Source of the DNA: Planctomycetota bacterium
GTDB taxonomy: Bacteria > Planctomycetota > Planctomycetia > Pirellulales > Lacipirellulaceae
Direction: 5' to 3'
DNA length: 12,466 nucleotides
Assembly: GCA_029259975.1 (NCBI GenBank)
Contig: JAJDEE010000209.1
Location: 1-12,466, forward strand
Part shown: positions 1 to 6,030 of the stretch, piece after piece
How positions within the stretch are numbered: position 1 is the stretch's first letter
How the letters are laid out: the number at the start of each line of letters is the position of its first letter
Position numbers and translations under genes: made by a program
The notes under the pieces: model-generated
The model's database searches: none
What the model saw: only the letters and a program-made list of their open reading frames with translations
What the model was told of the DNA's origin: nothing

Positions 1-123
1 CTTTCAAGCGGCGAAACACACTTTCGTAATCTGCGTTTCGTCGACCGAAACACTTTCGGGGTTTAGGGGCAACTCCTGGGCTTTGTGCCGACTCGAAGTT
101 TCGAAAGCTGCCCTAGATTCGGG
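1..123. other. Intergenic segment with interleaved inverted repeats
   Basis: No gene is seen. CGAAA/TTTCG-type arms recur: GTTTCG with CGAAAC (35-51), CCGAAA with TTTCGG (45-59) and CGAAA with TTTCG (12-26). They could form alternative hairpins past the end of the large lipoprotein gene, but no T run marks a standard terminator. Confidence 0.4.
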
Positions 124-2400
124 TCAATGGGCTTGTTGGAACTCGACAAAACGTTCCTTTTTGCGGTAAAGTCCCACTCGACCCCGCAGCTCTCTAGAGA
201 GATCTTTTGAGCCAGCCGCTTCAGCCAGTTTGAGTGCCTGCCTCGCGGTCGCCAAAGCGTCGTCAAACTTTCCGGCGGCAGCTTGGGTCGCCGCCAGCGT
301 GTCGAGGACTTGCGGGTGTTGATGCCCAGTCAGTTGGGCCGCTTTTTCAGCAAAGCGAACCGCTTCCTTCGCTTGGGGAGCCGGAACTTTTTCTTGCGTG
401 GCGATCATCCAGGCGATGCCGTTGAGCATTGCCACCGAATCGGGCGAAAGCACGAGACCCTTTCGGAGTTGTTCAATTGCATCTTCGGTTCGGCCCAGCG
501 CGGCCAACGTGGCACCGTAGGAATAGACCATCTTGCTTCGGGTCGGGTCGAGCTCCAAACCACGTTCGAATGCCGGCACCGCCTGCTCGGCATCGCCGCT
601 TTTTCTGAGTGCGAGAGCCCGTTGGAACTGAGCTTCGGCTGAGTCGGGCGACAATTCCGTAGCTCGCTCAAAAGAACCAGCTGCACCGTGCCAATCCGCT
701 TGCATAGCGTAAGCGGTTCCCATGGCGATCCACCATTCCGAAATTTCGGGTTCTAGCCGAACAGCTTGCCGATAGGACTCAACAGCCTCGTCAAGTTTTC
801 CTTGGGACGCGAGCAGCTTGCCGAGGCCGAAATGCGCTTCGCCTAGTTCCGGTTGCAGCTTAATCGCTTCGCGGCAGTGCTCAATCGCTTCGTCGACGCG
901 CAAGTCGAGAGAGAGCACGTTGGCGAGAACTACGTGCGAGTTCGCATTGTCCGGAAGGAGTTCAAGGGACTGTCGCAGGCGTTGAGCTGCCGCTGTATGA
1001 TCTCCTCGATCGTTCAGCGCGATAGCAACCTTAAAAAGCAACTCGGGAAACGTGTCTGACGGAGCTTGCAGCTTTTCTAATCGGGTGAAGTAGTCGACCG
1101 CCTCGGCTACATAGTTTTTCTCAAAGAGCTTTGCCACAAACGGCCACATATCAGGCAGACGCCGCTCGTCGGCCCAGCGTCCCGCAAACGGCAGAGATGA
1201 TAGAAACCAAGCTTGCTCGTCCGATTGAAGGGCGGAAACGTCGGAGATCAATTCATCGATATCGACGCGACCGATGTAAATCGCTGCCAGGTGACCCTCC
1301 GAGTTAAGCAGAAAACTAGTCGGTACCGTCCAGCGGCGTCGATGGTCGAACAGAAAATCAACGATGACTTCGATTTGTTGGACGAGCGAGGTATCCGCCA
1401 TACCCGCCTGAAACGGGAATTTCTGCTTTTCCCATAGCGATTGTGCCTTGTCTTGGTTTGCCGCGGCATCTTCGGCAACCGCATCGACCGAAAGGGCAAC
1501 AATCGTCAGGCCAGCACTGCGAATCTCATCCGCATGTTCTCGGAATTCAACCAGTTCCGCAAGACACGGCTGGCACCAACTTGCCCAAAGGTTCACCAAC
1601 GTCGGCGACCCCCGGTACTTGTCCAGCGATACCTGCTCGCCTGCGAAGGTCTTGTACTGAAACGCTGGCAGCGGAATGGGAAATTTCAGAGGGATACGGG
1701 CCAGATCCGTCCTTGGAGGCCCTTCGTTTTCGTCAGACTCTAGCTCTACGGCAGTGACGGGTCGCGACCAAACCTCAGCCCGACCGCTGCCTTGCACGAT
1801 CGCGTAGTGGCGATCTGCTTCCAGATTGGTGAACTGTTCGGCTTCGCCACCCGGCCAACGGACAATCAGGCGTTCGACCGCGTCGTTGGTCCCCAATCCG
1901 AAATGAACCCATTTGCTCGATTGGGCCAAAAAACCTTCGCCAGCACGTAGGGTTTTAATCAAAGGTCGATCATCACCAGCAAGTTTTATTTCGACACGTG
2001 CTCCTATCGCATCACGATTGGTAGTCGGGCCATTCCCATGGAGCCTTACTGCGAGAAAATGATTCTCAGTATCGGAGTTGTTGCGTAGAAATTGAACTCT
2101 GGGCGCTGTGCGGTTGGTGGACCAAAGGTCCAGATCGCCGTCGTGATCCCAATCGACTCGCGCGTAGGTCCGCCCATCGCCGATGTGGTCCAAGCCGGCT
2201 GCGGCCGAAATGTTGGCGAATCTTTCGGTGCCGGTGTTCAAGAAACAGCAGTTGCGTTCATGGCCACTTTGGGAGACTCCGGCCTTGACCAATTCAGTCT
2301 GGCGAGCGTTCGCCATTCGAAACGCGGTGTTGCGTGCCGTCGTCGGGTCTTCCGAGGCATCCATGGGTGCTTGCGACACGACCTGTCGCCAAACGAAACT
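124..2400 (-). CDS. C-terminal part: ASPIC/UnbV, TlpA-like thioredoxin and TPR repeats
   Basis: The open frame begins directly after the TGA; the first possible start is a GTG at 2379, giving 751 residues. Numbering from that GTG, DWDHDGDLDLW (77-87) is the last FG-GAP motif. Residues about 123-195 (GARVEIKLAG, GFLAQSSKWVHFGLG, VERLIVRWPGG) are an ASPIC/UnbV domain. Residues about 230-385 are a TlpA/AhpC-type thioredoxin fold, with LVNLWASWCQPC giving the CxxC pair C269/C272 and VPT at 352-354 as the likely cis-proline loop. Residues about 420-740 are helical TPR repeats, for example around 477-510, 511-544, 579-612 and 613-646. Thioredoxins of this class act in disulfide chemistry outside the cytoplasm, which fits the lipoprotein signal in the upstream part. 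The GTG lies inside a hairpin and has no ribosome binding site, so separate translation is doubtful. The frame is intact for 751 codons, which argues against an old pseudogene. Confidence 0.85.
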   Translation of the reverse strand, partial: SFVWRQVVSQAPMDASEDPTTARNTAFRMANARQTELVKAGVSQSGHERNCCFLNTGTERFANISAAAGLDHIGDGRTYARVDWDHDGDLDLWSTNRTAPRVQFLRNNSDTENHFLAVRLHGNGPTTNRDAIGARVEIKLAGDDRPLIKTLRAGEGFLAQSSKWVHFGLGTNDAVERLIVRWPGGEAEQFTNLEADRHYAIVQGSGRAEVWSRPVTAVELESDENEGPPRTDLARIPLKFPIPLPAFQYKTFAGEQVSLDKYRGSPTLVNLWASWCQPCLAELVEFREHADEIRSAGLTIVALSVDAVAEDAAANQDKAQSLWEKQKFPFQAGMADTSLVQQIEVIVDFLFDHRRRWTVPTSFLLNSEGHLAAIYIGRVDIDELISDVSALQSDEQAWFLSSLPFAGRWADERRLPDMWPFVAKLFEKNYVAEAVDYFTRLEKLQAPSDTFPELLFKVAIALNDRGDHTAAAQRLRQSLELLPDNANSHVVLANVLSLDLRVDEAIEHCREAIKLQPELGEAHFGLGKLLASQGKLDEAVESYRQAVRLEPEISEWWIAMGTAYAMQADWHGAAGSFERATELSPDSAEAQFQRALALRKSGDAEQAVPAFERGLELDPTRSKMVYSYGATLAALGRTEDAIEQLRKGLVLSPDSVAMLNGIAWMIATQEKVPAPQAKEAVRFAEKAAQLTGHQHPQVLDTLAATQAAAGKFDDALATARQALKLAEAAGSKDLSRELRGRVGLYRKKERFVEFQQAH

Positions 2401-4512
2401 TCACAAATCGCCCGGCAAATGGCCGGTGACAAAACCATTGGCAACCAAAATGTCTTCCCAGCCATCGTTATTGATGTCGGCAAAGATCGACCCCCATGCC
2501 CAGCGGCCCACGCCTACGTGTGCCTGCGAACTCACATCGCGAAAAGTGCCATCGCCAACATTTCGTAGAAGTGTATTACCGGCAGCCATTCGTTGATAGA
2601 CGGCGATGAGTTCGTCTGAACCTTCCGTTTGGAACCCGGGCTGAAAAGTGATCCGGCCGCCAGCGCTAGAAAACATGTTGCTGATGTAGATGTCCATCAA
2701 GCCATCACGGTTATAGTCTCCAAAGCTGGCCGACATACCAAAGTTCATATCTTCGGCACCCGCTGGCCCGGCCACGTCTTCGAACTGGCCACCCTGTTGG
2801 CGGTACAGATTGTTACGTCCGAAGTCATTGGCGACGTACAAATCCAAGTCGCCATCGTTGTCGTAGTCTTCCCAGACGGCGGCATAACTCCAGCGGTCGT
2901 TGTTATGGTCAAGGCCGACCTCGCTGGTGACGTCACGGAATTGCCACTTCCCCTCATTCCGCAGAAGTCGATTGAGGCCGCCTGACCGAGCGTCGTGATA
3001 AGGAATCGGCGCTGGCTGCCGGTTCGATTCCTTCACGCCCAAGCCATGGTAGAAGCAGGCGTAGATGTCGATGTGTCCGTCCTGATCGTAGTCCGCCGCG
3101 GCGAGCGAGAACGCAGTTTGCCCCTGAAAGGGCAGTTTCGCTTTCCGGGTAAAATGGCCTTTGCCATCGTTGGAAAAGAAATGTATCTGTCGCTCCATCG
3201 GCATCACCAAATCTTGGTCCCCGTCATTATCCAAGTCCACGAAAATGGCGTTTCGTGTCGAGTCAAAAAAATCGATACCCGATTGCGCGGATGCATCTCT
3301 TAGCAAACCGTCTGCCTTTTGTAAGAACAGGCGGTTGGGCAGGCCTCCCGGCTCGCACAGGTACAGGTCGTCGAGCCCATCACCGTTTACATCCCCAATC
3401 GCCAGGCCACGGTGCCCGTCATAAAAGATGTTCAGATAGCTTTCGAGCCTGGCTCGCCAATAATCAATGCCTCGGCGAAATTGCTCGCTGTAAGCTCGCG
3501 ACTCTCGAAAAATGCTCTCCGTGCAATCGGAGAAGAGCGTCTGGTTAGTGTTGCGGACGATCACTTCTTCGTAGTCGTCCACCCTAATCGACAACAGTCG
3601 CGGCTCGCGCTCTGGTGCACTCGGCTCCCAGCGGCAACGCCAGGTCGATGAACGCTGAATAGCTCCAGAGGCGTTGCGACCACTAAGCTCAAAATAGGAG
3701 GTGGTCTCAATCTGCTGGTCTGACGGTGTGATGCGGAACAACTTGAATTTGAAGTGCTTGTCAGAAGCTTTCTCAAGTCCGGCCGTCAAGTCTTCCAGTG
3801 CGCTGGATAGCCCCTCCGCGCCTTGATAGGTAGGATCTTGCACGTGTTGTTGGGGCCGCTCGACGGTGACCGACATGTCGGCAAACACCTGTTGTCGTTC
3901 GGCAGGACGTAACTGCGTGGAGGAAAAGTCGGTTGCCAGGAGATGGGCGAGTTCATCTGCCGTGGGCGGATCGTCACGTACTAGGAACTCGCCGAGGTGC
4001 TTGAGCTGCTTGCCGGCCCGCTCGGCAAACAACTCACTGTCCCAGCCGTCGTTCGCTGGGTTCATGTCGCGCTGAACTTCCTCAACCCATTCTTGGCCCG
4101 ACGATGTGGTGAGTACAGTCGTTTCGTTTGCGTTGACATCCTGTGGCTGGCCTGCCTGCACGGTTGGTGCTACTGCTTTTTTGGCAGAGCCCTCGGGTGT
4201 GGAATTCACCTCGTTGGTTACAGAATGACTCGCGATGGTTTCAGAATGCCCAGGGACATCGTCACCAGAGGACTGCTGGGAGGTCGGCTGCGACGCGGCA
4301 TTCTCACTGACGCTCGCGGCAGTTTCTCCAGCGGCCTGGTCGAGTTGCGGCGCGCCCGATTCAGGGCTGCATGAAAGGCAGCAGAGAACGACCAGCGCGC
4401 AGAACGCGTATCGTCCGGTGCAAACTGCGCTTTTGTAGACTCTAGCAACAGACGCTAGCTGCAAATCTGTCGTGGTGGGCCTCCGATGGTCTTGCGTGTT
4501 CAGTTTTCGCAT
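124..4512 (-). CDS. Candidate selenoprotein: FG-GAP / ASPIC-UnbV / TlpA thioredoxin / TPR lipoprotein, read through TGA 2401-2403
   Basis: Seen: the ORFs 4512-2401 and 2379-124 lie in the same frame, and only the TGA at 2403-2401 interrupts 1463 codons. After the TGA the frame reads SFVWRQVVSQAPMD, which looks like the uninterrupted interior of an FG-GAP/ASPIC protein. A seventh FG-GAP motif (DWDHDGDLDLW) and the ASPIC/UnbV domain lie after the stop, so the first ORF alone ends in mid-domain. No Shine-Dalgarno sequence serves the GTG at 2379 or the next ATG. A SECIS-like stem-loop starts just after the TGA. Read through, the protein has 1462 residues: lipoprotein signal, propeller motifs about 374-790, ASPIC about 834-906, thioredoxin about 941-1096 with C980 and C983, then TPRs to the end. 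Residue 704 would be selenocysteine. Inferred: an extracytoplasmic redox scaffold. Alternative: a gene broken by one recent nonsense mutation, since no other lesion is visible. Confidence 0.6.
2370..2393 (-). promoter_or_regulatory. SECIS-like stem-loop directly after the TGA
   Basis: Read as RNA on the minus strand, the element is UUUG, bulged G, CGACA, loop GGUCG, UGUCG, CAAG. That makes nine base pairs (one a U-G wobble) with one bulge, and the loop starts 17 nt after the UGA. Known of bacterial SECIS elements: a short stem-loop just downstream of UGA, a small apical loop with G in its first two positions, and a tight distance from the UGA. From memory, E. coli fdhF has loop GGUCU about 18 nt after its UGA and a bulged U in the stem, so the resemblance is close. 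A hairpin of this size can also occur by chance in GC-rich coding sequence. Confidence 0.5.
2401..2403 (-). other. In-frame TGA, possible selenocysteine codon
   Basis: The TGA follows codons for LPGDL and precedes codons for SFVWRQVV. Both sides are in one frame and look like the same protein family. If decoded it would be Sec704. Single-base neighbours of TGA include Cys, Trp, Arg, Gly, Ser and Leu codons, so a nonsense mutation is equally possible from the codon alone. Confidence 0.6.
2401..4512 (-). CDS. N-terminal part: probable lipoprotein with FG-GAP beta-propeller repeats
   Basis: This segment has 703 codons before the TGA. The start is the ATG at 4512, with only a weak GGAT upstream and no later Met before residue 150. 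Residues 36-48 form a hydrophobic stretch ending in LSC, which fits a lipoprotein signal with C48 as lipidation site; the 35-residue N-region is unusually long. Residues 50-140 are a low-complexity Ser/Thr/Ala/Gln/Glu linker. Residues 140-360 match no family I recognise. FG-GAP/VCBS calcium-binding motifs follow at about 374, 426, 474, 549, 599 and 679, for example DVNGDGLDDLY, DLDNDGDQDLV and DYDNDGDLDLYV. Such repeats build extracellular or periplasmic beta-propellers. The segment stops at ANGFVTGHLPGDL, inside the propeller and without the ASPIC/UnbV domain that normally follows, so it looks incomplete alone. It is probably the 5' part of a single cistron. Confidence 0.88.
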   Translation of the reverse strand: MRKLNTQDHRRPTTTDLQLASVARVYKSAVCTGRYAFCALVVLCCLSCSPESGAPQLDQAAGETAASVSENAASQPTSQQSSGDDVPGHSETIASHSVTNEVNSTPEGSAKKAVAPTVQAGQPQDVNANETTVLTTSSGQEWVEEVQRDMNPANDGWDSELFAERAGKQLKHLGEFLVRDDPPTADELAHLLATDFSSTQLRPAERQQVFADMSVTVERPQQHVQDPTYQGAEGLSSALEDLTAGLEKASDKHFKFKLFRITPSDQQIETTSYFELSGRNASGAIQRSSTWRCRWEPSAPEREPRLLSIRVDDYEEVIVRNTNQTLFSDCTESIFRESRAYSEQFRRGIDYWRARLESYLNIFYDGHRGLAIGDVNGDGLDDLYLCEPGGLPNRLFLQKADGLLRDASAQSGIDFFDSTRNAIFVDLDNDGDQDLVMPMERQIHFFSNDGKGHFTRKAKLPFQGQTAFSLAAADYDQDGHIDIYACFYHGLGVKESNRQPAPIPYHDARSGGLNRLLRNEGKWQFRDVTSEVGLDHNNDRWSYAAVWEDYDNDGDLDLYVANDFGRNNLYRQQGGQFEDVAGPAGAEDMNFGMSASFGDYNRDGLMDIYISNMFSSAGGRITFQPGFQTEGSDELIAVYQRMAAGNTLLRNVGDGTFRDVSSQAHVGVGRWAWGSIFADINNDGWEDILVANGFVTGHLPGDL

Positions 4513-4582
4513 TTTTCATCCGGCGCTAGCGCGTTCGGCTTAGGGTATCGTGACAGGGGCTATCCCTATGATAAGCCAAGTT

Positions 4583-4622
4583 GAAGAAAAAAGGGACACC
4601 CGCTTGCCGCGGATGTCCCTTT
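4583..4622 (-). terminator. Intrinsic terminator of the 4660-5310 gene
   Basis: The hairpin at 4590-4622 has a 9-bp arm (AAAGGGACA with TGTCCCTTT), a single C-A mismatch, four further pairs (CCGC with GCGG) and a 5-nt loop. On the minus strand it is followed by a run of T (TTTTTTCTTC). It lies 37 bp past the stop of the small PEP-CTERM gene and separates it from the large lipoprotein gene, so the two are probably transcribed separately. Confidence 0.85.
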
Positions 4623-4659
4623 CGGGAGAAACAAATTTTCTGCTACCCCACCCTTGCAG

Positions 4660-5310
4660 TTAGCGTCTGCGACGCGATGCCAAAACGCTCAACAAGCCAA
4701 AGCCTGCCAGAGCGAGTGACGCCGGTTCAGGAACTACATTCAAGTCAAACGAATCGACCATGAGCGACTGCGGGTTGATCCCTGCATCCAAGCCACCGAG
4801 CATTGCCACAGAAACGCTGAGCGAGTCGGTAGCCAATACGCCGGGAGCCGACAGAGAAAACTGCGTTCCGGTGCCATCGGCAAAGTTCAGGCCGTCATTG
4901 AAGGTCGCGGTCAACAGATCGATGGAATCCACCACCGTGCCATTCACCGACAAGCTAGCAATGATCGAATCGGCAGCAACGTTGGGTTCGCGAGCGGCCC
5001 AAAAAGAGAGGGAAGCGTCGCCAGCTGAACCAGCCGCAACTGTCTCTGCAATCTCAACATCTACTTCGGCAGCGAGCGCGCCTGCAAAACTTTGGAACCA
5101 AAAGCCTTGAGCACCGGCTTGGACCGCCCAAGCTCCGTTTGAAAATTCATAACCCGCAGCCGACGGTGCTGTCACTGTCCAAGCGGGACTTGACCCCGTA
5201 CCAGCACCACCAGTAGTCGCAAGTTCAAAATCACCATCACCCAACAAATTTGCCTGTGCCGTGGTGGCGAACACCGCCATCGAAAACAGTGCTACGAACA
5301 TACTTCTCAT
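4660..5310 (-). CDS. Small secreted PEP-CTERM protein
   Basis: The product has 216 residues. The ATG at 5310 is preferred over the longer frame starting at 5400, because GGAGGG stands about 7 bases before it and the signal peptide then begins properly (MRSMFVALF, cleavage after AQA at residue 20). The mature part begins NLLGDGDFEL, a start shared in outline with the protein at 6027. It is rich in small residues and predicted beta strands, like secreted jelly-roll or carbohydrate-binding-type domains. Residues 193-216 are a clear PEP-CTERM signal: VPEP, a hydrophobic helix, then RRRR. In this system the tail is recognised by an exosortase and the protein is sorted to the cell surface together with exopolysaccharide. 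No catalytic motif is visible. The gene has its own promoter, operator and terminator. Confidence 0.9.
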   Translation of the reverse strand: MRSMFVALFSMAVFATTAQANLLGDGDFELATTGGAGTGSSPAWTVTAPSAAGYEFSNGAWAVQAGAQGFWFQSFAGALAAEVDVEIAETVAAGSAGDASLSFWAAREPNVAADSIIASLSVNGTVVDSIDLLTATFNDGLNFADGTGTQFSLSAPGVLATDSLSVSVAMLGGLDAGINPQSLMVDSFDLNVVPEPASLALAGFGLLSVLASRRRR

Positions 5311-5418
5311 GAGACACCCTCCAAATAGAAAAAACGGAACGTCAAAAAATTCACCGGACAGGTACGGACCACAACCCGGTAGGAGACAAGCAAACGACAA
5401 GCACTAACAGGCATCGCC

Positions 5419-5432
5419 TGAAAGCGTTTGCA
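5419..5432 (-). promoter_or_regulatory. LacI-family-type operator, perfect match
   Basis: TGAAAGCGTTTGCA fits the LacI/GalR half-site pattern TGNAANCGNTTNCA at every fixed position. It lies just downstream of the expected transcription start of the minus-strand gene, a usual place for a repressor site. Confidence 0.55.
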
Positions 5433-5444
5433 GCCATGTCATTC

Positions 5445-5473
5445 AGAATAGCCCGACCGAAAATTCAAGTCAA
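5445..5473 (-). promoter_or_regulatory. Predicted sigma70-type promoter for 4660-5310
   Basis: On the minus strand TTGACT (5473-5468) and TATTCT (5450-5445) are separated by 17 bp. Transcription would start near 5438, giving a leader of about 130 nt. The operator at 5419-5432 would lie within the first 20 transcribed bases. Confidence 0.5.
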
Positions 5474-5618
5474 GCATAATTTCAAATATCTGCGAATTTC
5501 ATGATTTCTTCGCATCGTGCATCTCTCAAGAACCCTGCAAAAGACTACTTGCCACACATCCAACGCGAATTAGTGGACAAAATCATGCGAGGATATAGAA
5601 TCCATATTGAGCCTCGTC

Positions 5619-5650
5619 GAATTGGCCGTTTGAAGAATTGGCCGTTTGAA
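5619..5650. repeat. Tandem repeat, two copies of 16 bp
   Basis: GAATTGGCCGTTTGAA occurs twice without a gap (5619-5634 and 5635-5650), both copies identical. The unit is not a multiple of three, which fits noncoding DNA. It is either a recent slippage duplication or a doubled protein-binding site. Confidence 0.85.
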
Positions 5651-5770
5651 GACCTGCTGAATTGCTGCTTCCAGTGTATTTGCGGCCCCAATACTCTTTT
5701 AAACACTTGCAAGCCAGTCATCGCCCCCAGGGACTTCGGCTAGGTAGATAAAATACCTGCAAAAAAGTTA

Positions 5771-5784
5771 CGAAAGCGCTTGCA
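5771..5784 (+). promoter_or_regulatory. LacI-family-type operator overlapping a promoter
   Basis: CGAAAGCGCTTGCA matches TGNAANCGNTTNCA except at the first base. It overlaps the putative -35 region upstream of the 6027 gene. It differs from the 5419 site at two positions and is the exact reverse complement of the sequence at 10688-10701. Confidence 0.45.
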
Positions 5785-5809
5785 TGAATTGTAGGACGGT
5801 GACTACAAT
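5780..5809 (+). promoter_or_regulatory. Predicted promoter for the 6027 gene
   Basis: TTGCAT (5780-5785) and TACAAT (5804-5809) are 18 bp apart. The -10 box is good and the -35 is weak. Transcription from about 5816 would give a leader of about 210 nt before the 6027 start. Confidence 0.4.
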
Positions 5810-5896
5810 CGGGTGTAGGTGAGGAGGCGGGAGTTTCCTCGCATTAGTTTTTTAAGGAGCTGGAGGGCGTTGAGTAGAACAAGAAAACACCGACAG

Positions 5897-5920
5897 GGTC
5901 GCGACGGGGCAGCTGCGACC
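5897..5920 (+). other. Leader hairpin
   Basis: GGTCGC (5897-5902) and GCGACC (5915-5920) form a perfect 6-bp stem around a 12-nt loop. It ends two bases before the GAGGT ribosome binding site of the short ORF at 5935, so it could influence access to that site. It matches no riboswitch class I know. Confidence 0.35.
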
Positions 5921-5934
5921 TTGAGGTAGCAAGC

Positions 5935-6030
5935 ATGAATTCTATGAGCATGGATTGGCGAAGCGACCATGGCAAGGAAATGCTGGAAAAGGCAAGTCCA
6001 ATCAGAACTCTGAGGGAGATGAAAACATGA
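5935..6030 (+). CDS. Short upstream ORF (31 aa) overlapping the 6027 start
   Basis: The ORF has 31 codons, starting at the ATG at 5935 behind a good ribosome binding site, GAGGT at 5923-5927 with 7 bases spacing. It begins MNSMSMDW, is charged, contains five Met and has no signal peptide. Its TGA (6028-6030) overlaps the ATG of the next gene (6027-6029) as ATGA, the classic arrangement for translational coupling. It matches no family I recognise. It may be a leader peptide that tunes translation of the secreted protein, or a chance ORF. Confidence 0.45.
   Translation: MNSMSMDWRSDHGKEMLEKASPIRTLREMKT

Larger units (their letters stand above)
5433..5934. other. Long intergenic regulatory region
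   Basis: No convincing gene lies here. The stretch holds the minus-strand promoter at its left end, an AT-rich core, a 16-bp tandem repeat (5619-5650), a LacI-type site with a plus-strand promoter (5771-5809) and a structured leader. An 80-codon plus-strand ORF at 5501-5743 has no ribosome binding site and no recognisable family. Confidence 0.5.

Noticed and set aside
2377..2379. GTG at 2379 as an independent start of a separate gene
   Set aside because: It lies inside the hairpin, has no properly spaced ribosome binding site, and would begin a protein in the middle of a conserved domain.
2092..2985. Long plus-strand ORFs opposite the FG-GAP gene (2092-2568, 2183-2596, 2629-2985)
   Set aside because: They are antisense to a clear coding region with family motifs, and their translations show no motif of their own.
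3997..4374. 125-codon plus-strand ORF opposite the lipoprotein linker
   Set aside because: It mirrors the low-complexity linker of the minus-strand gene and has no independent support.
5311..5400. 30-residue N-terminal extension of the PEP-CTERM protein
   Set aside because: The ATG at 5310 has a strong ribosome binding site and begins a normal signal peptide.
5501..5743. 80-codon plus-strand ORF
   Set aside because: No ribosome binding site, no recognisable family, and it contains a 16-bp tandem repeat that is not a multiple of three.
5816..5934. Known riboswitch, such as cyclic-di-GMP, in the long leader
   Set aside because: I could not match the conserved core of any riboswitch class; only a simple hairpin is seen.
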